Shown here: in pieces, positions 35,792-45,253 of the stretch
How positions within the stretch are numbered: position 1 is the first letter of the stretch
Layout of the letters: each line of letters starts with the position of its first letter
Origin: Akkermansiaceae bacterium
Lineage (GTDB): Bacteria; Verrucomicrobiota; Verrucomicrobiia; Verrucomicrobiales; DEV007
Direction of reading: 5' to 3'
DNA: 64,000 bases
Assembly: GCA_024233005.1 (NCBI GenBank)
Contig: JACKQE010000003.1
Span: 124,001 to 188,000, forward strand
Translations under genes and position numbers: made by a program
The notes under the pieces: model-generated
Databases searched by the model: none
Seen by the model: only the letters and a program-made list of their open reading frames with translations
Told to the model about the DNA's origin: nothing

Positions 35792-38191
35792 TCAGGGTGC
35801 CTGGTCACGGGGAGGGGCATCACCGCGCCGGTATTGAAAGGGCACGGAATGGACCACCGCTTTGACCAGACTGTGGAAGCGGTAGCCCCCCGCCTCGGTG
35901 GCTTTGGCAATGCCATTGACGGCGGGCTTGTCGTAGTATTCCAGACCGCGTCCCAACGAATAGGTCAGAAGGGCCTCAGTCAACGACCGCACGAACGCGT
36001 CACGCTTCGATCCGGTGAGCAGGTTCCGCAGTTCCGCGGGTCCGGAAAATTTTTCACCGGTATAAAGTTCCCCGGCGGCGTTGATTTTTTGCCCTTGTTC
36101 CTCGTCACGCCAAGTCCCGATGCCATCAAAATTCTCCAATCCGAACCCGATGGGATCCATCCGATCATGACACGACGCACAGAGTGGCTTGGCGCGGTGC
36201 ATTTCCAGCTGCTGGCGCAGAGTCTTCGTGTGATTTTCGCCTTTCCCCGAGGCTTCCAATGGCGGGATTTCAATGTTGGCGGGTGGCGGAGGGGGGGGCG
36301 CGGCGAGGAAATTCTCCAGGACCCAGTTGCCTCGATTCACCGCCGAGGTTCGGGTCGGATTCGACGTCAGGGTCAGGATGCTGGCCTGGCTGATGAGCCC
36401 CCCCCGCTGTTGACGGAGAGGACCGGTCAGGACGATCCGCTGGAACTGCTCCCCCTGGATGCCGGGAATGCCATAATGCCGCGCGAGGCGCTCATTGACG
36501 AACGTGTGATCACTGTCGAGAAATTCCAGAATACTGCGATCCTGCCGGACAATGTCATCGAAAAAGCGCTCGGTTTCCCCCTTCATCGCGAGCCGGAGAC
36601 TGTCGTCCCATGAGGGGTAGGTATTCCTGTCCGGCGAAGCCTGATCCAGATTGCGCAATTGGAGCCACTGCCCGGCGAAGTTTGTCGTCAGAGCCTCGGC
36701 TTTGGGATCCCGGAGCATCCGTGCGATCTGGCCGTCTAACTCCTGAGTGAGACGTCCCGAATCGGCCAGACGGAACAATTCGTCATCGGGCAGGCTGCTC
36801 CAAAGGAAATAGGAGAGCCGCGATGCCAGAGCGTGGGCATCGAGCCGGTGGATGCGTTGTGGATTTCCCGGTTCAGGCTGGGACTCGGAACGGTAGAGAA
36901 AATGCGGACTGACCAGAGCCGCCTGCAGGGTGCCTTTCAGACTGCGTTCGAAATCCCCTCCCGCCTGACGAACCTGTGCCGCCAGGGCCAGGTGGCGGTC
37001 GAGTTCCCCTTTGCGGAGGGGGCGCCGATAAACGCGGGGCAAAAAGGCCTCCAGAATAGCCCGAAGGCGGGCGTCGTCCCCTTGGGCCGTCCCGGCCAGG
37101 GACAGGAGTTTTAGATGCGCGGCGGTCGGCGGAGGCACTGGCGCATCCATTGGACCCAGCACTTTCAATCCCCTGACGTACAGATTGCGGTCACGCTGCC
37201 CTGGATCCGCCGCATTCGGATCATAGAAATCATTGTTGAACGAGATAGCAACCGAACGGGTTTCGCCTTTTTTCAGGTCCAGCTTCCACTGATAGCCCTT
37301 GGTCGAATCGGGCCCTCCCTCGACGCGGACGCCGGCCTTGGGACCTCCGCCGTCGAACTCCACTTCCATGAGCGGCCACTCCCCTCCGGCAGGGCTCCCC
37401 GAAGCCATCACTTCAATCTGGTAGGCTCCCGCCTCCCCCGCCTGGAAACGCGCACTGATGGTGCCATTGCTGGCGAGCGAGCCCGAACCGCTCTTGCCGG
37501 AGCCGCGGCGGGCACGAAATTCCGATTCCGGGACGTCGGTGGCGACGGGCTGGGGAGGATCTGTGATAATGATCCGGTCCAAGACCCGTTCGCTGGCATC
37601 CACATACTTTTCCAGCAATCCGGGCGAGATCCGCAGCACCTCCCCGATCGTGTCAAAGCCATACCCCGTGTCGTCCGAGGGAAAACGGTCCGCTGGACGC
37701 AGGCCTTCGATCCCGAAGAGATCCCGGATGGTCCGGTTGTATTCATCACGATTCAGTCGGCGCAGAGTGACGCGACCGGGATCGGGATTCTCCGGATCGA
37801 GATGAAAGACCGAGCTTTCGATCCATCGCAGCAATTTCTCCCGCTCTGCCGGAGATGGCTGAGGTTTCCCGGCAGGCGGCATGGTGGTGACCTCGAGATT
37901 TTTGTATACCAAATCCCAGAGACCAAGATCCTGGTTCCGCTCTTCAGGCGTGGCATGGGCATCCAGCTCGATTTTTCCTTTCTTGGCGCCATCGCCATGA
38001 CAGTCGAAGCAGTAATTCGAGAGAAGCGGCTCGATCTCGGTCGCGTAATCGATGCGGGGCGGTTTCGCTTCCGCCCGGATGATCCAGAACACCAATCCTC
38101 CAACCAAGGCCGTCGAGACCAAAAAAGTCATCGGCAACAGAGGAAAACGGGAATGGGACACCCTTGTTGGCGCGGAGGCAGGCAAACTCAT
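35792..38191 (-). CDS. DUF1587/DUF1592/DUF1588/DUF1585 planctomycete-type cytochrome protein
   Basis: The 799-residue product (start at 38191; 38203 also possible) has an N-terminal membrane segment (TFLVSTALVGGLVFWII) and an N-terminal heme motif CFDCH at 61-65, then DUF1587 (RRLNRDEYNRTIRDLFG), a carbohydrate-binding-like insert (about 205-325), DUF1592 (ASRLSYFLWSSLPDDELF), DUF1588 (FVNERLARHYGI, GGLISQASILTLTSNPTRTS) with a second heme motif CASCH at about 671, and DUF1585 at the end (LTYSLGRGLEYYD). This is a complete set of the large PVC cytochrome family. It probably works in periplasmic oxidation with partner DUF1552-type proteins, but no such partner is encoded in the window. It is divergent from the GAF-HlyD operon. 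Confidence 0.9.
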   Translation of the reverse strand: MSLPASAPTRVSHSRFPLLPMTFLVSTALVGGLVFWIIRAEAKPPRIDYATEIEPLLSNYCFDCHGDGAKKGKIELDAHATPEERNQDLGLWDLVYKNLEVTTMPPAGKPQPSPAEREKLLRWIESSVFHLDPENPDPGRVTLRRLNRDEYNRTIRDLFGIEGLRPADRFPSDDTGYGFDTIGEVLRISPGLLEKYVDASERVLDRIIITDPPQPVATDVPESEFRARRGSGKSGSGSLASNGTISARFQAGEAGAYQIEVMASGSPAGGEWPLMEVEFDGGGPKAGVRVEGGPDSTKGYQWKLDLKKGETRSVAISFNNDFYDPNAADPGQRDRNLYVRGLKVLGPMDAPVPPPTAAHLKLLSLAGTAQGDDARLRAILEAFLPRVYRRPLRKGELDRHLALAAQVRQAGGDFERSLKGTLQAALVSPHFLYRSESQPEPGNPQRIHRLDAHALASRLSYFLWSSLPDDELFRLADSGRLTQELDGQIARMLRDPKAEALTTNFAGQWLQLRNLDQASPDRNTYPSWDDSLRLAMKGETERFFDDIVRQDRSILEFLDSDHTFVNERLARHYGIPGIQGEQFQRIVLTGPLRQQRGGLISQASILTLTSNPTRTSAVNRGNWVLENFLAAPPPPPPANIEIPPLEASGKGENHTKTLRQQLEMHRAKPLCASCHDRMDPIGFGLENFDGIGTWRDEEQGQKINAAGELYTGEKFSGPAELRNLLTGSKRDAFVRSLTEALLTYSLGRGLEYYDKPAVNGIAKATEAGGYRFHSLVKAVVHSVPFQYRRGDAPPRDQAP

Positions 38192-38302
38192 GGAATCCCC
38201 CATTTTCCAGTGATCCAAGCTCCGCGGCAACCAGTTTCGCGCTCACGCAAACGGGGGACCGCTCATGGTGCCCGCATCAGCCATGGTCGGGGTATTTAAA
38301 AC

Positions 38303-38356
38303 TTGCAAACTATATGGTAACCATGATTATAGTGCCCTGGCAATCTTTTTGCAATC
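38303..38356 (+). promoter_or_regulatory. Candidate promoter and operator of the GAF-HlyD operon
   Basis: An A/T-rich stretch stands out from its surroundings. TTGCAA (38303-38308) and TATAGT (38328-38333) resemble -35 and -10 elements, though the 19-base spacing is long. Between them lies a nested palindrome: ATGGT-A-ACCAT (38314-38324) inside CTATA (38310-38314) and TATAG (38328-38332). Two direct repeats GCAATC, 11 bases apart, directly precede the ATG at 38357. A repressor site is inferred. Confidence 0.4.
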
Positions 38357-40294
38357 ATGGTGCCACCTCCCACTTCCGTTCCGGAAAACCTTTCCAATCT
38401 CGCTCCGGTGGGATCTGTGGAAGGAACCGGGAGGATCGCTCCCATTCCTGTTCCGGAGGACAAGCTCTCGCAGCCACTGCCGCCCCAGCTGCTGGCGAAC
38501 CTGGCTGCCCTTCCGTCCTCGAAAATGCTCCCGGCAGCCCTGCGAACCATGCGGGGACAGACCGGCGGACTCGGGTGGTTCTATCTCCGTTTCGAAGCCC
38601 CGGTTTCGCCTGAAACTGAAGGCAATCTCACCATTGAGCACCGCTCCACCCCCGAGGAGGATGGCAAGAGCATCGGAAGCGAAGTGCATTCCGGCCTGAA
38701 AAAGGCGGCCCTGCAAGCATCCCTGCTGGCTTGCCAGAAACGGGATTTCGCCATGGCGGACGTGCCCATGCTCGGTCAAAAAGCTCGCGCCGAGGCTTGT
38801 CCAGTGCTTGACCGTGGTCGTGTCCTGGGAGCGGTCTGCCGGGTCGCCATGTTGCAGAAAAAGCAGGCATCCCCGAAGATCGCCCTGCAGTGTGTGGCAC
38901 AGTTGGCGGTGTTGGTCACGGTGCGGGGCGAGGCCGAACAGGACCGTAGAAGATTCCAGGAAGTGGCCGCCTTCATCGAGCTTTTCGGCGCCGCCGATTC
39001 CGGGACGGACTTTCCTGAATGCTCCCGTCATCTGGCCAATCACCTGCGCGACATCATGGGATGTGATTTGGTGGCGCTGGCGGTTCGGCGCTGGGGACGG
39101 GACCGACTGGTGGCGGTCTCCGGACTGGCCCAAACCTCGGCCGAACAGACCGCCGGACGATCCGCACTCGAAGCCTGCATGGGCGAAGCGATGCGCCGGA
39201 AACAAATGCGGACTTTCCGGCGACTTCAAGGCCAGGGTGCGATCGAGGATGGCAGTGTCCAGGAAGTGCGCGAATGGTTCGATCCTGCTCTCGGCATTGC
39301 GGCCCCCTTGGAGGACAGCAACGGAGTTCTCCGGGGTGGTTGGATTTTCCTCTGGCAGCATGCCCCGGATGATCCCGCCGAGCGAGAAATCCTGATCCGT
39401 GCGGCCAGCACGGAGATCGCCCCTCTGATCCACCTGCTCCGCAAAGCCAAACCCGGGCCATTGATCGGGTCGCTGCGCCGAGTCTGGAACCGGGCTTCAG
39501 CCAACCAGCAGCGTCTCTTCCTTGTGGCGGCGGTGGCGCTGTCCGGAATCCTGGCTTTTCCGGTCCCCTATCCGATCCGGGCAGCCTGCGAACTCCAACC
39601 GGTGACTCGGCGCGTGGTGGCCGCGCCATTCGACGGGATCCTGCAACTCTCAAAGGTCCGAGCCGGAGAAAAAGTGAGCGCCGGACAAGTCCTCGCGGAA
39701 ATGGAAGGCAGGGAAATCCGCTGGCAACTTGCCGACAGCGCGGCTCGGAAAGCCAGGGCCCAAGCCGGGGCCGATCAAGCCCTCGCGGCGGGCAAAGTTG
39801 CCGAGGCGAGAATGTCGGAACTGGAGGCCAACAGTCTGGAACAGGAAATCGCCGTGCTCGAATACCGGGCCGAAAACCTGCTGATCAAAGCGCCCCTCGA
39901 CGGCATTGTCCTCCAAGGGGACTTGGAGCGCTCCGAAGGGGCTCCCCTTCGGGTGGGGGATTCGCTGTTCGAAGTCGGACCGCTCGACCGCCTGGTCGTG
40001 GAATTGGCCGTGCGAGAGACCGACATCGCCATGGTGCGGAACGGTGCTCCGGTCCATTTCACCCTGGAGAGCTTTCCCGGAGAGACGTTCGACGGCACCC
40101 TGCTCCGCACGGCCCCTCGCTCCGAACCGAGGGAGGGAGAAAATGTTTTCATCTGTGAAATGGAATTGACCAACCCGGAAGGACGCCTCCGCCCCGGGCT
40201 GAAAGGCAAAGGCCGCATTGAGGGGCCACGGCGCCCCTTCATCTGGGGCTGGCTCCGCGACGCCTGGAATGCGATTCGCTTCCTTTTTTGGTAA
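38357..40294 (+). CDS. GAF-domain and HlyD-type membrane fusion protein
   Basis: The 645-residue protein has a soluble N-terminal half with a GAF-like domain (about 205-360; LRDIMGCDLVALAVRRWGRDR, GIAAPLEDSNGVLRGG), one membrane segment (RLFLVAAVALSGILAFPVPY, about 385-405) and a periplasmic HlyD/biotinyl-lipoyl part: a lipoyl-like half (VVAAPFDGILQLSKVRAGEKVSAGQVLAEM), a helical hairpin, a second half (LIKAPLDGIVLQGDLERS) and a beta-barrel domain. The cytoplasmic GAF part could sense a small ligand. The next gene begins four bases later and carries its own HlyD part. No ABC or RND pump and no TolC is encoded nearby. Confidence 0.85.
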   Translation: MVPPPTSVPENLSNLAPVGSVEGTGRIAPIPVPEDKLSQPLPPQLLANLAALPSSKMLPAALRTMRGQTGGLGWFYLRFEAPVSPETEGNLTIEHRSTPEEDGKSIGSEVHSGLKKAALQASLLACQKRDFAMADVPMLGQKARAEACPVLDRGRVLGAVCRVAMLQKKQASPKIALQCVAQLAVLVTVRGEAEQDRRRFQEVAAFIELFGAADSGTDFPECSRHLANHLRDIMGCDLVALAVRRWGRDRLVAVSGLAQTSAEQTAGRSALEACMGEAMRRKQMRTFRRLQGQGAIEDGSVQEVREWFDPALGIAAPLEDSNGVLRGGWIFLWQHAPDDPAEREILIRAASTEIAPLIHLLRKAKPGPLIGSLRRVWNRASANQQRLFLVAAVALSGILAFPVPYPIRAACELQPVTRRVVAAPFDGILQLSKVRAGEKVSAGQVLAEMEGREIRWQLADSAARKARAQAGADQALAAGKVAEARMSELEANSLEQEIAVLEYRAENLLIKAPLDGIVLQGDLERSEGAPLRVGDSLFEVGPLDRLVVELAVRETDIAMVRNGAPVHFTLESFPGETFDGTLLRTAPRSEPREGENVFICEMELTNPEGRLRPGLKGKGRIEGPRRPFIWGWLRDAWNAIRFLFW

Positions 40295-40297
40295 GCC

Positions 40298-42544
40298 ATG
40301 GCCTCCCTCCTGCCGCATCATCAGCAGCCCGACCATGCGGTGCGGGAAATGGAGTCGGCGTGTCCACGGCTGAGAAATGATCTCCGGCTCCGCTTTCAGG
40401 AATTCAGCGGCCAACCGGGCTACCTGCTGGAGGATCCCGTGCAAGGCCGCTTTTTCCGTCTCGGAGAGCGTGAATACCAATTTGTCCGGGCCCTCGATGG
40501 CACCAAACGGATCGGGCAGATCGTGGCCCAGCTGGCCGCCCGGTCCGGCGGCGCCGATGCCATCCCGCCGCTGGATGAGTCCGAGGCAGTGTCCCTCTTC
40601 CGGTCTTTTGCCGATGCCGGTCTGATCGCCTCGCGCGACAGCGAACATGTCGCGCGCGTGGCCGACGACATCTCCGAAAAACAGGAATCCCAACAACTCC
40701 TTGGCAAGACCGGAAACGTCCTTTCCCTGAGGATCCCGTTGGGAAATCCCGATCGCTTTTTCAGTTGGCTCGCGCGCTGGTTCGGATGGCTGGCCGGGCC
40801 GTGGGTCTTTTTGCTGTGGATTGTGCTCCTGGCTGCCGCCGGGGTCGCCGTATCCCACCAGTTTGCCCGCTTCTCCTCCGAGACTTCCGGCGTTTTCCAG
40901 GTGGGCAATCTGGGCCTTTTGACCCTGCTTTGGATCGGTCTCAAAGTCTGGCACGAGTGCTGGCACGGCCTCGTCTGTCGGCGCTATGGCGGAGAAGTGC
41001 CCGAAGCTGGGATGAACCTGTTGCTCCTCATCACTCCACTTGGGTATGTCAACGCCACGTCGAGCCTGCGGTTTTCTTCCCGCTGGCAGCGCATCCATGT
41101 TGCCGCCGCCGGGATGTACGGTGAACTCATGCTTGCAGCCATCGCGGCCATCTGGTGGGCCCGGGTCGAGCCCGGCACCCTGACCAGTTCGGCGCTGCAC
41201 CAGACGGTGGTGGTTTCCGGCATGACCACTCTGATATTCAACGCCAACCCCCTGATGCGGTTCGATGGCTACTATATCTTTTCCGACCTTTTCGGACTGA
41301 CGAACCTGACCACCCGGAGCCAGCAGATGACCTCGTGGCTGACGCGGCGCTGGCTGCTCGGCTTCCGCAAAACCGCCTCTCCACTTTGGGCCGGCGACCG
41401 CGGATGGCTCATCGCCATTTATGGATTCGCAGCCGCGCTGTGGCGGTTCCTGGTAATGGTCGGACTGCTGGTGGGGGCCGCCCAATTGTTCCATGGTGCC
41501 GGTTTGGTGCTCGCACTGGTTGCCGGGAGCGCTCTCCTGGTCCGCGGCATCGGGGGCTTTGTCCGGCTTCTCACAAAAGCCCGTTCTCAGGGAGCCTCAC
41601 CTTGGGCACTGGGTGCCCGGTTGGCCCTGCTCAGCCTGTTGGTGGTCTCCCTCCTTGTCCTCGTCCGCTGGCACCCCCGCGTGTCCGCTCCCGCCGTGGT
41701 CCAATCCGCAAGCGGGGGGGAAGTGCGGGCCGATTGCCCGGGTTTTCTCGACCAAATGACGGTCATACCAGGACAGCCGGTTCGGGCAGGCGAAACCTTG
41801 GCGGTGCTGAAAAATGTCGAACAAACCAGCAAACTGCGGCGGGCGGAAATTGACGTGGAATTGAGCCGACTGCGGAAAGACCAGTTCCAAGCCAGCGATG
41901 ACATCGCCGCCTGCCAGGCGGAAGCGCAGAACCTGAAAGCACTGGAAGCCAAATACGCCGAGCTGCAAATCTATACCTCAACCCTGAACCTGAAAGCCCC
42001 GAGGGACGGCATCGTGATCGGCCGGGATCTGAACTCCCTTGCCGGCACTTGGATCGAACCCGGCCATTTGGTGATGCTGGTGGGGAATCCTGCAGAAAAG
42101 GAACTTGTCATTCTCGCCCCCCAGGCGGAAATGGAAGTTTTTCAAAAAGCCCAGGTCGAAAAACGCCCGGCCGCGTTTGCCGCCCGCGGCCGCAGTGGAG
42201 TGCACCCCGCAACCATCAGCCAGGTCACGCCCCGAGCTTCTCTGGAGCCCTTGAATTTCGGACTCATCGCTCCCTTCGGAGGACCTCTCGCAGTGCGGAA
42301 AGCGCGTCCCGGAGCGGGTGACCGAAGCCGGGCGGATGACGGAACCCTGGCCGATTACGAATTGGTAAAGCCACACTTTGAAATGAGGGCCAGGCTCGAT
42401 GCGGAAACCAGCCGTCTCCTGGCCGATGGGGAAGTCGGCCGCGTGGCCGTTGCCCGTGGCGATCTGCGTTCCCTTGGCGAAGTCCTCACCAGTGCTGGCA
42501 GAAGCTGGTTCGACCGCCTCTTGGAAAAAGCCAAGGTCCGCTGA
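40298..42544 (+). CDS. PqqD-like/M50 metalloprotease/HlyD fusion protein
   Basis: The 748-residue protein joins three parts. Residues about 20-115 resemble PqqD, the fold used to bind leader peptides (RNDLRLRFQEF, GYLLEDPVQGRFFRLGEREY, LDGTKRIGQIVAQL). Residues about 155-430 are a polytopic M50 site-2-protease domain with the zinc motif HECWH (219-223) and the second-site motif ANPLMRFDGYY (Asp323). After further membrane segments, residues about 460-740 are a HlyD-type adaptor (LKAPRDGIVIGRD). Such fusions exist in several bacteria beside HlyD partners. Cleavage and export of a peptide is inferred; no precursor is evident in the operon. The gene starts three bases after the GAF-HlyD stop. 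Confidence 0.85.
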   Translation: MASLLPHHQQPDHAVREMESACPRLRNDLRLRFQEFSGQPGYLLEDPVQGRFFRLGEREYQFVRALDGTKRIGQIVAQLAARSGGADAIPPLDESEAVSLFRSFADAGLIASRDSEHVARVADDISEKQESQQLLGKTGNVLSLRIPLGNPDRFFSWLARWFGWLAGPWVFLLWIVLLAAAGVAVSHQFARFSSETSGVFQVGNLGLLTLLWIGLKVWHECWHGLVCRRYGGEVPEAGMNLLLLITPLGYVNATSSLRFSSRWQRIHVAAAGMYGELMLAAIAAIWWARVEPGTLTSSALHQTVVVSGMTTLIFNANPLMRFDGYYIFSDLFGLTNLTTRSQQMTSWLTRRWLLGFRKTASPLWAGDRGWLIAIYGFAAALWRFLVMVGLLVGAAQLFHGAGLVLALVAGSALLVRGIGGFVRLLTKARSQGASPWALGARLALLSLLVVSLLVLVRWHPRVSAPAVVQSASGGEVRADCPGFLDQMTVIPGQPVRAGETLAVLKNVEQTSKLRRAEIDVELSRLRKDQFQASDDIAACQAEAQNLKALEAKYAELQIYTSTLNLKAPRDGIVIGRDLNSLAGTWIEPGHLVMLVGNPAEKELVILAPQAEMEVFQKAQVEKRPAAFAARGRSGVHPATISQVTPRASLEPLNFGLIAPFGGPLAVRKARPGAGDRSRADDGTLADYELVKPHFEMRARLDAETSRLLADGEVGRVAVARGDLRSLGEVLTSAGRSWFDRLLEKAKVR

Positions 42545-42561
42545 GAGGTCGCACCGCGAAG

Positions 42562-43986
42562 CTATTCGATGTGAAACCAACGCTCCGAAGTCAATTCGGT
42601 CCTGGTTCCATCCTCCTTTTCCAGCCAGAGGTTGAGTTGGGATCCACCCGAAGCCTCAAAATACTCGAGGCGCACCGGATGAGGTCCCGCAGCAACCCGG
42701 AGGAGCCGTCCCACGGTCTGCGGAGGATGCGGTCCATCGTTGTCAATCACTGGCCGACCATGCCAATACAACCGGCTGCCATCATCCGACTCCAACAGCA
42801 GCCGCACCAGTCCTCCTTCCGGCAAGTCCAGCAACCCCTCGATGACCAGTCCGAAGGCCGGCAATGTGGGCTCCAAGACCCGCGGGCTGAGCGTTTTGGC
42901 AATGCCTTCGCGGACCGGTTTGAGCATCCCAAAGTCCGGCAACCGGTCCGGTTTCTTTAGTTCATAAGCCTTGAACCGGGCTCCTGGTTTCAGACCCTCG
43001 CGAGCCACCGCGGCGAGAACCGGATAAGGCTGGGCCACGAGATCCGCCTGATGGATGGTGCCCTTGCGTTCCCATCGCATCGTCAGCGGCACCCCGGAAC
43101 GCCCATTGACCAGCGACAGGATCCAATCCAAACCACTGTCCAGAGGCTTGGCACCGGCCTGGAGAAGCACATCTCCCGGCACCAGGCCGGCAGATTCTGC
43201 CGGCGCCCCCTTCGCCACCGAAATCACCTCGGCCCGCATCGCCAAAGGATCGATCCCGATTCCGAACCAAAAGTTCCAGCGCTCCTCGGGTGACACCAGC
43301 CGAAGGAACTCCGACCGCACCCGGTCTGCCGGAATGGCGAATCCAATGTTTTGCTCTCCCGGATTGGCCGCGCTGACCACTCCAATAAGCCGCCCTTCCG
43401 CATTGATGAGCGGTCCACCAGAGTTGCCCGGATTCGAAGCCGCATCAAACTGAATGAAGCGGTCCCGCACATCGTTCGCAAAATGGGCCATCACGAGCGC
43501 ATTGGGGGCGTTCATGAGCATGCTGGGGGAACTGACAATGCCACTGGAAAAGACGATGCCCCTCCCTCCGGGGTTACCCGCAACCAGGACCGGCTCCCCT
43601 GCCAGAAGATCCGCGCTGCGACCCAACGGAAGGACCGGCAACGGCTGCGGGGACGGGATCAGGATCACCGCCAGATCTTTTTCCGGAACCCGGCCGATGA
43701 GCCGGTAAGGTCTGATGCTGCCGTCCTGCAGCAACACCTGACCGGGCCGGTTTTGAACGACATGGTCATTGGTCAGAATGTAGCCATCCGGATGGATCAA
43801 AGTGCCACTGCCGGAATGGAACTTCCCCTCCCCTTCGGAAAAAACCGCGACCACCGCCGGCCCCGCCTTTCGCGCCAGGGCCACGGTGGGTGTCTCCCGG
43901 GGAGATTGCGCCAGGACCGGAAGGCTCCAGCATCCCGTCAACAGCAAAACCAGGACCACCGCACAAGGACCGCAGGGCACTTTCAT
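42562..43986 (-). CDS. Secreted trypsin-like (S1C, DegP-type) serine protease with PDZ and PA14-like domains
   Basis: The 474-residue product has a signal peptide (VVLVLLLTGCWSLPVLAQ; the Cys could also make it a lipoprotein). The protease domain shows the full triad: His75 (LTNDHVV), Asp104 (EKDLAVI) and Ser189 (SNPGNSGGPL). A PDZ domain follows (about 240-320; GAPAESAGLVPGDVLLQAG). The C-terminal 120 residues resemble a PA14-type domain (GGLVRLLLESDDGSRLYWHG), unusual for DegP-like proteases. It should act in envelope protein quality control or processing. It lies 18 bases downstream of the alcohol dehydrogenase gene and is convergent with the HlyD/M50 gene, whose stop is 17 bases away. Confidence 0.88.
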   Translation of the reverse strand: MKVPCGPCAVVLVLLLTGCWSLPVLAQSPRETPTVALARKAGPAVVAVFSEGEGKFHSGSGTLIHPDGYILTNDHVVQNRPGQVLLQDGSIRPYRLIGRVPEKDLAVILIPSPQPLPVLPLGRSADLLAGEPVLVAGNPGGRGIVFSSGIVSSPSMLMNAPNALVMAHFANDVRDRFIQFDAASNPGNSGGPLINAEGRLIGVVSAANPGEQNIGFAIPADRVRSEFLRLVSPEERWNFWFGIGIDPLAMRAEVISVAKGAPAESAGLVPGDVLLQAGAKPLDSGLDWILSLVNGRSGVPLTMRWERKGTIHQADLVAQPYPVLAAVAREGLKPGARFKAYELKKPDRLPDFGMLKPVREGIAKTLSPRVLEPTLPAFGLVIEGLLDLPEGGLVRLLLESDDGSRLYWHGRPVIDNDGPHPPQTVGRLLRVAAGPHPVRLEYFEASGGSQLNLWLEKEDGTRTELTSERWFHIE

Positions 43987-44004
43987 AACAGGATTGGGAA
44001 GCTC

Positions 44005-45129
44005 TCACTCATTGATGATCAACCCACGGGCCACTTCCCCCCGCTCCAAGGCGGCATAGGCCTCGTTGATTTCTTCGAGCGGCCAACGGTGTGTCAGCAG
44101 CGCGTCCAGTTGCAGCCTCCCGGCCTCGTGCATCGCAATGAGCCGGGGCAGGTCAATCCGTGGCCGGAGGGAACCATAGAGCGAACCTTTGAGGGTCTTT
44201 TCGGCATACAACAGGGCATTCACATTGATCCGGGCCTTGGTCTCCGGTGGCGTGATTCCCACCACCACGGTGGTGCCTCCTTTTCTGGTGGCGTCATATG
44301 CCTGCTCAATCGTCTCCACCAAGCCGACGGCCTCAAAGCCGAAATCAACCCCCAGACCTCCCGTCATTTCACGAACCGCGGCAACGGGATCCGTCGTGCC
44401 ATCGGCATGAAGCGTGTGGGTGGCCCCCATGACGCGGGCGACGTCCAGTTTCATGGGAACCGTGTCCACCGCAATGATTTGCCGGGCTCCGGCCATGGAG
44501 GCCCCTTGGACGATGTTCAGACCGATGCCACCGCAGCCAAAAACCGCCACGGTGTCTCCCAACCCGACTCCGGCGGAGGCAAAAACGGCCCCCACTCCCG
44601 TAATGACTCCACAGCCAATCAGAGCCGCTTTTTCCAGTGGGAATCCGGGGTCAATTTTGACGGCGGCTCCTTCCGGCATCGTGGTGAGTTTGGAGAAGGT
44701 TGAGACCCCCGCATAATGCAGGATCTCGCGACCTTCCCCCGTTTGGAAGCGGGTTTTCCCATCGGGCATGCGACCGGTGAAGCGCATCCGGGTGCCGACT
44801 TCGCAGAGTGCGGGGCGCCCGCCCAGGCAGTATTCGCAGGATCCGCAGGACATGCGCCAAATCGGGATGACATGGTCACCCACCTCCACCGAAGCCACCC
44901 CTGCTCCGATGGCCACGACGACCCCGGCTCCTTCATGCCCCAGAATGATGGGCATGCCGAGCGGCTGATCGCCTTTCATCACATGGAGATCACTGTGGCA
45001 GACGCCGGCCGCTTTGATCTGGACCAGAATTTCCCCCGGGCCTGGTGGAAGCACCTGAACCGTCTCCACCCGGAGCGGGGTGCGGGCTTCATAAAGGACG
45101 GCGGCAAGAGTTTCCTGGGGCTGGCTCAT
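44005..45129 (-). CDS. Zinc-dependent alcohol dehydrogenase (MDR superfamily)
   Basis: The start at 45129 gives 374 residues, normal for the class III-like zinc ADH family; 28 upstream in-frame residues do not look coding. Catalytic zinc ligands are Cys44 (AGVCHSD) and His65-Glu66 (GHEGAG). The structural zinc loop has Cys95, Cys98, Cys101 and Cys109. The Rossmann motif GCGGIGLN and GVD follow. It should oxidise alcohols or reduce aldehydes with NAD in the cytoplasm; the glutathione- or mycothiol-linked formaldehyde dehydrogenases are its nearest relatives by texture. The downstream protease gene is probably co-transcribed. Confidence 0.88.
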   Translation of the reverse strand: MSQPQETLAAVLYEARTPLRVETVQVLPPGPGEILVQIKAAGVCHSDLHVMKGDQPLGMPIILGHEGAGVVVAIGAGVASVEVGDHVIPIWRMSCGSCEYCLGGRPALCEVGTRMRFTGRMPDGKTRFQTGEGREILHYAGVSTFSKLTTMPEGAAVKIDPGFPLEKAALIGCGVITGVGAVFASAGVGLGDTVAVFGCGGIGLNIVQGASMAGARQIIAVDTVPMKLDVARVMGATHTLHADGTTDPVAAVREMTGGLGVDFGFEAVGLVETIEQAYDATRKGGTTVVVGITPPETKARINVNALLYAEKTLKGSLYGSLRPRIDLPRLIAMHEAGRLQLDALLTHRWPLEEINEAYAALERGEVARGLIINE

Positions 45130-45253
45130 GGAAGATGAAGGAAGAAGGCGGGAAGTCCGGGGAAAATTGAATTTGTTGCCCGGCGGATCAGTCGAACAGA
45201 TTGAATCCCACATTCAGTGGGTTCACAAGCCCAAACCCCCCCCAACTTCCCTC

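Noticed and set aside
38345..38357. 13-base match CTTTTTGCAATCA shared with 61546-61558 in another upstream region
   Set aside because: A match of this length is expected several times by chance in a 64-kb window, so a shared regulator cannot be claimed.
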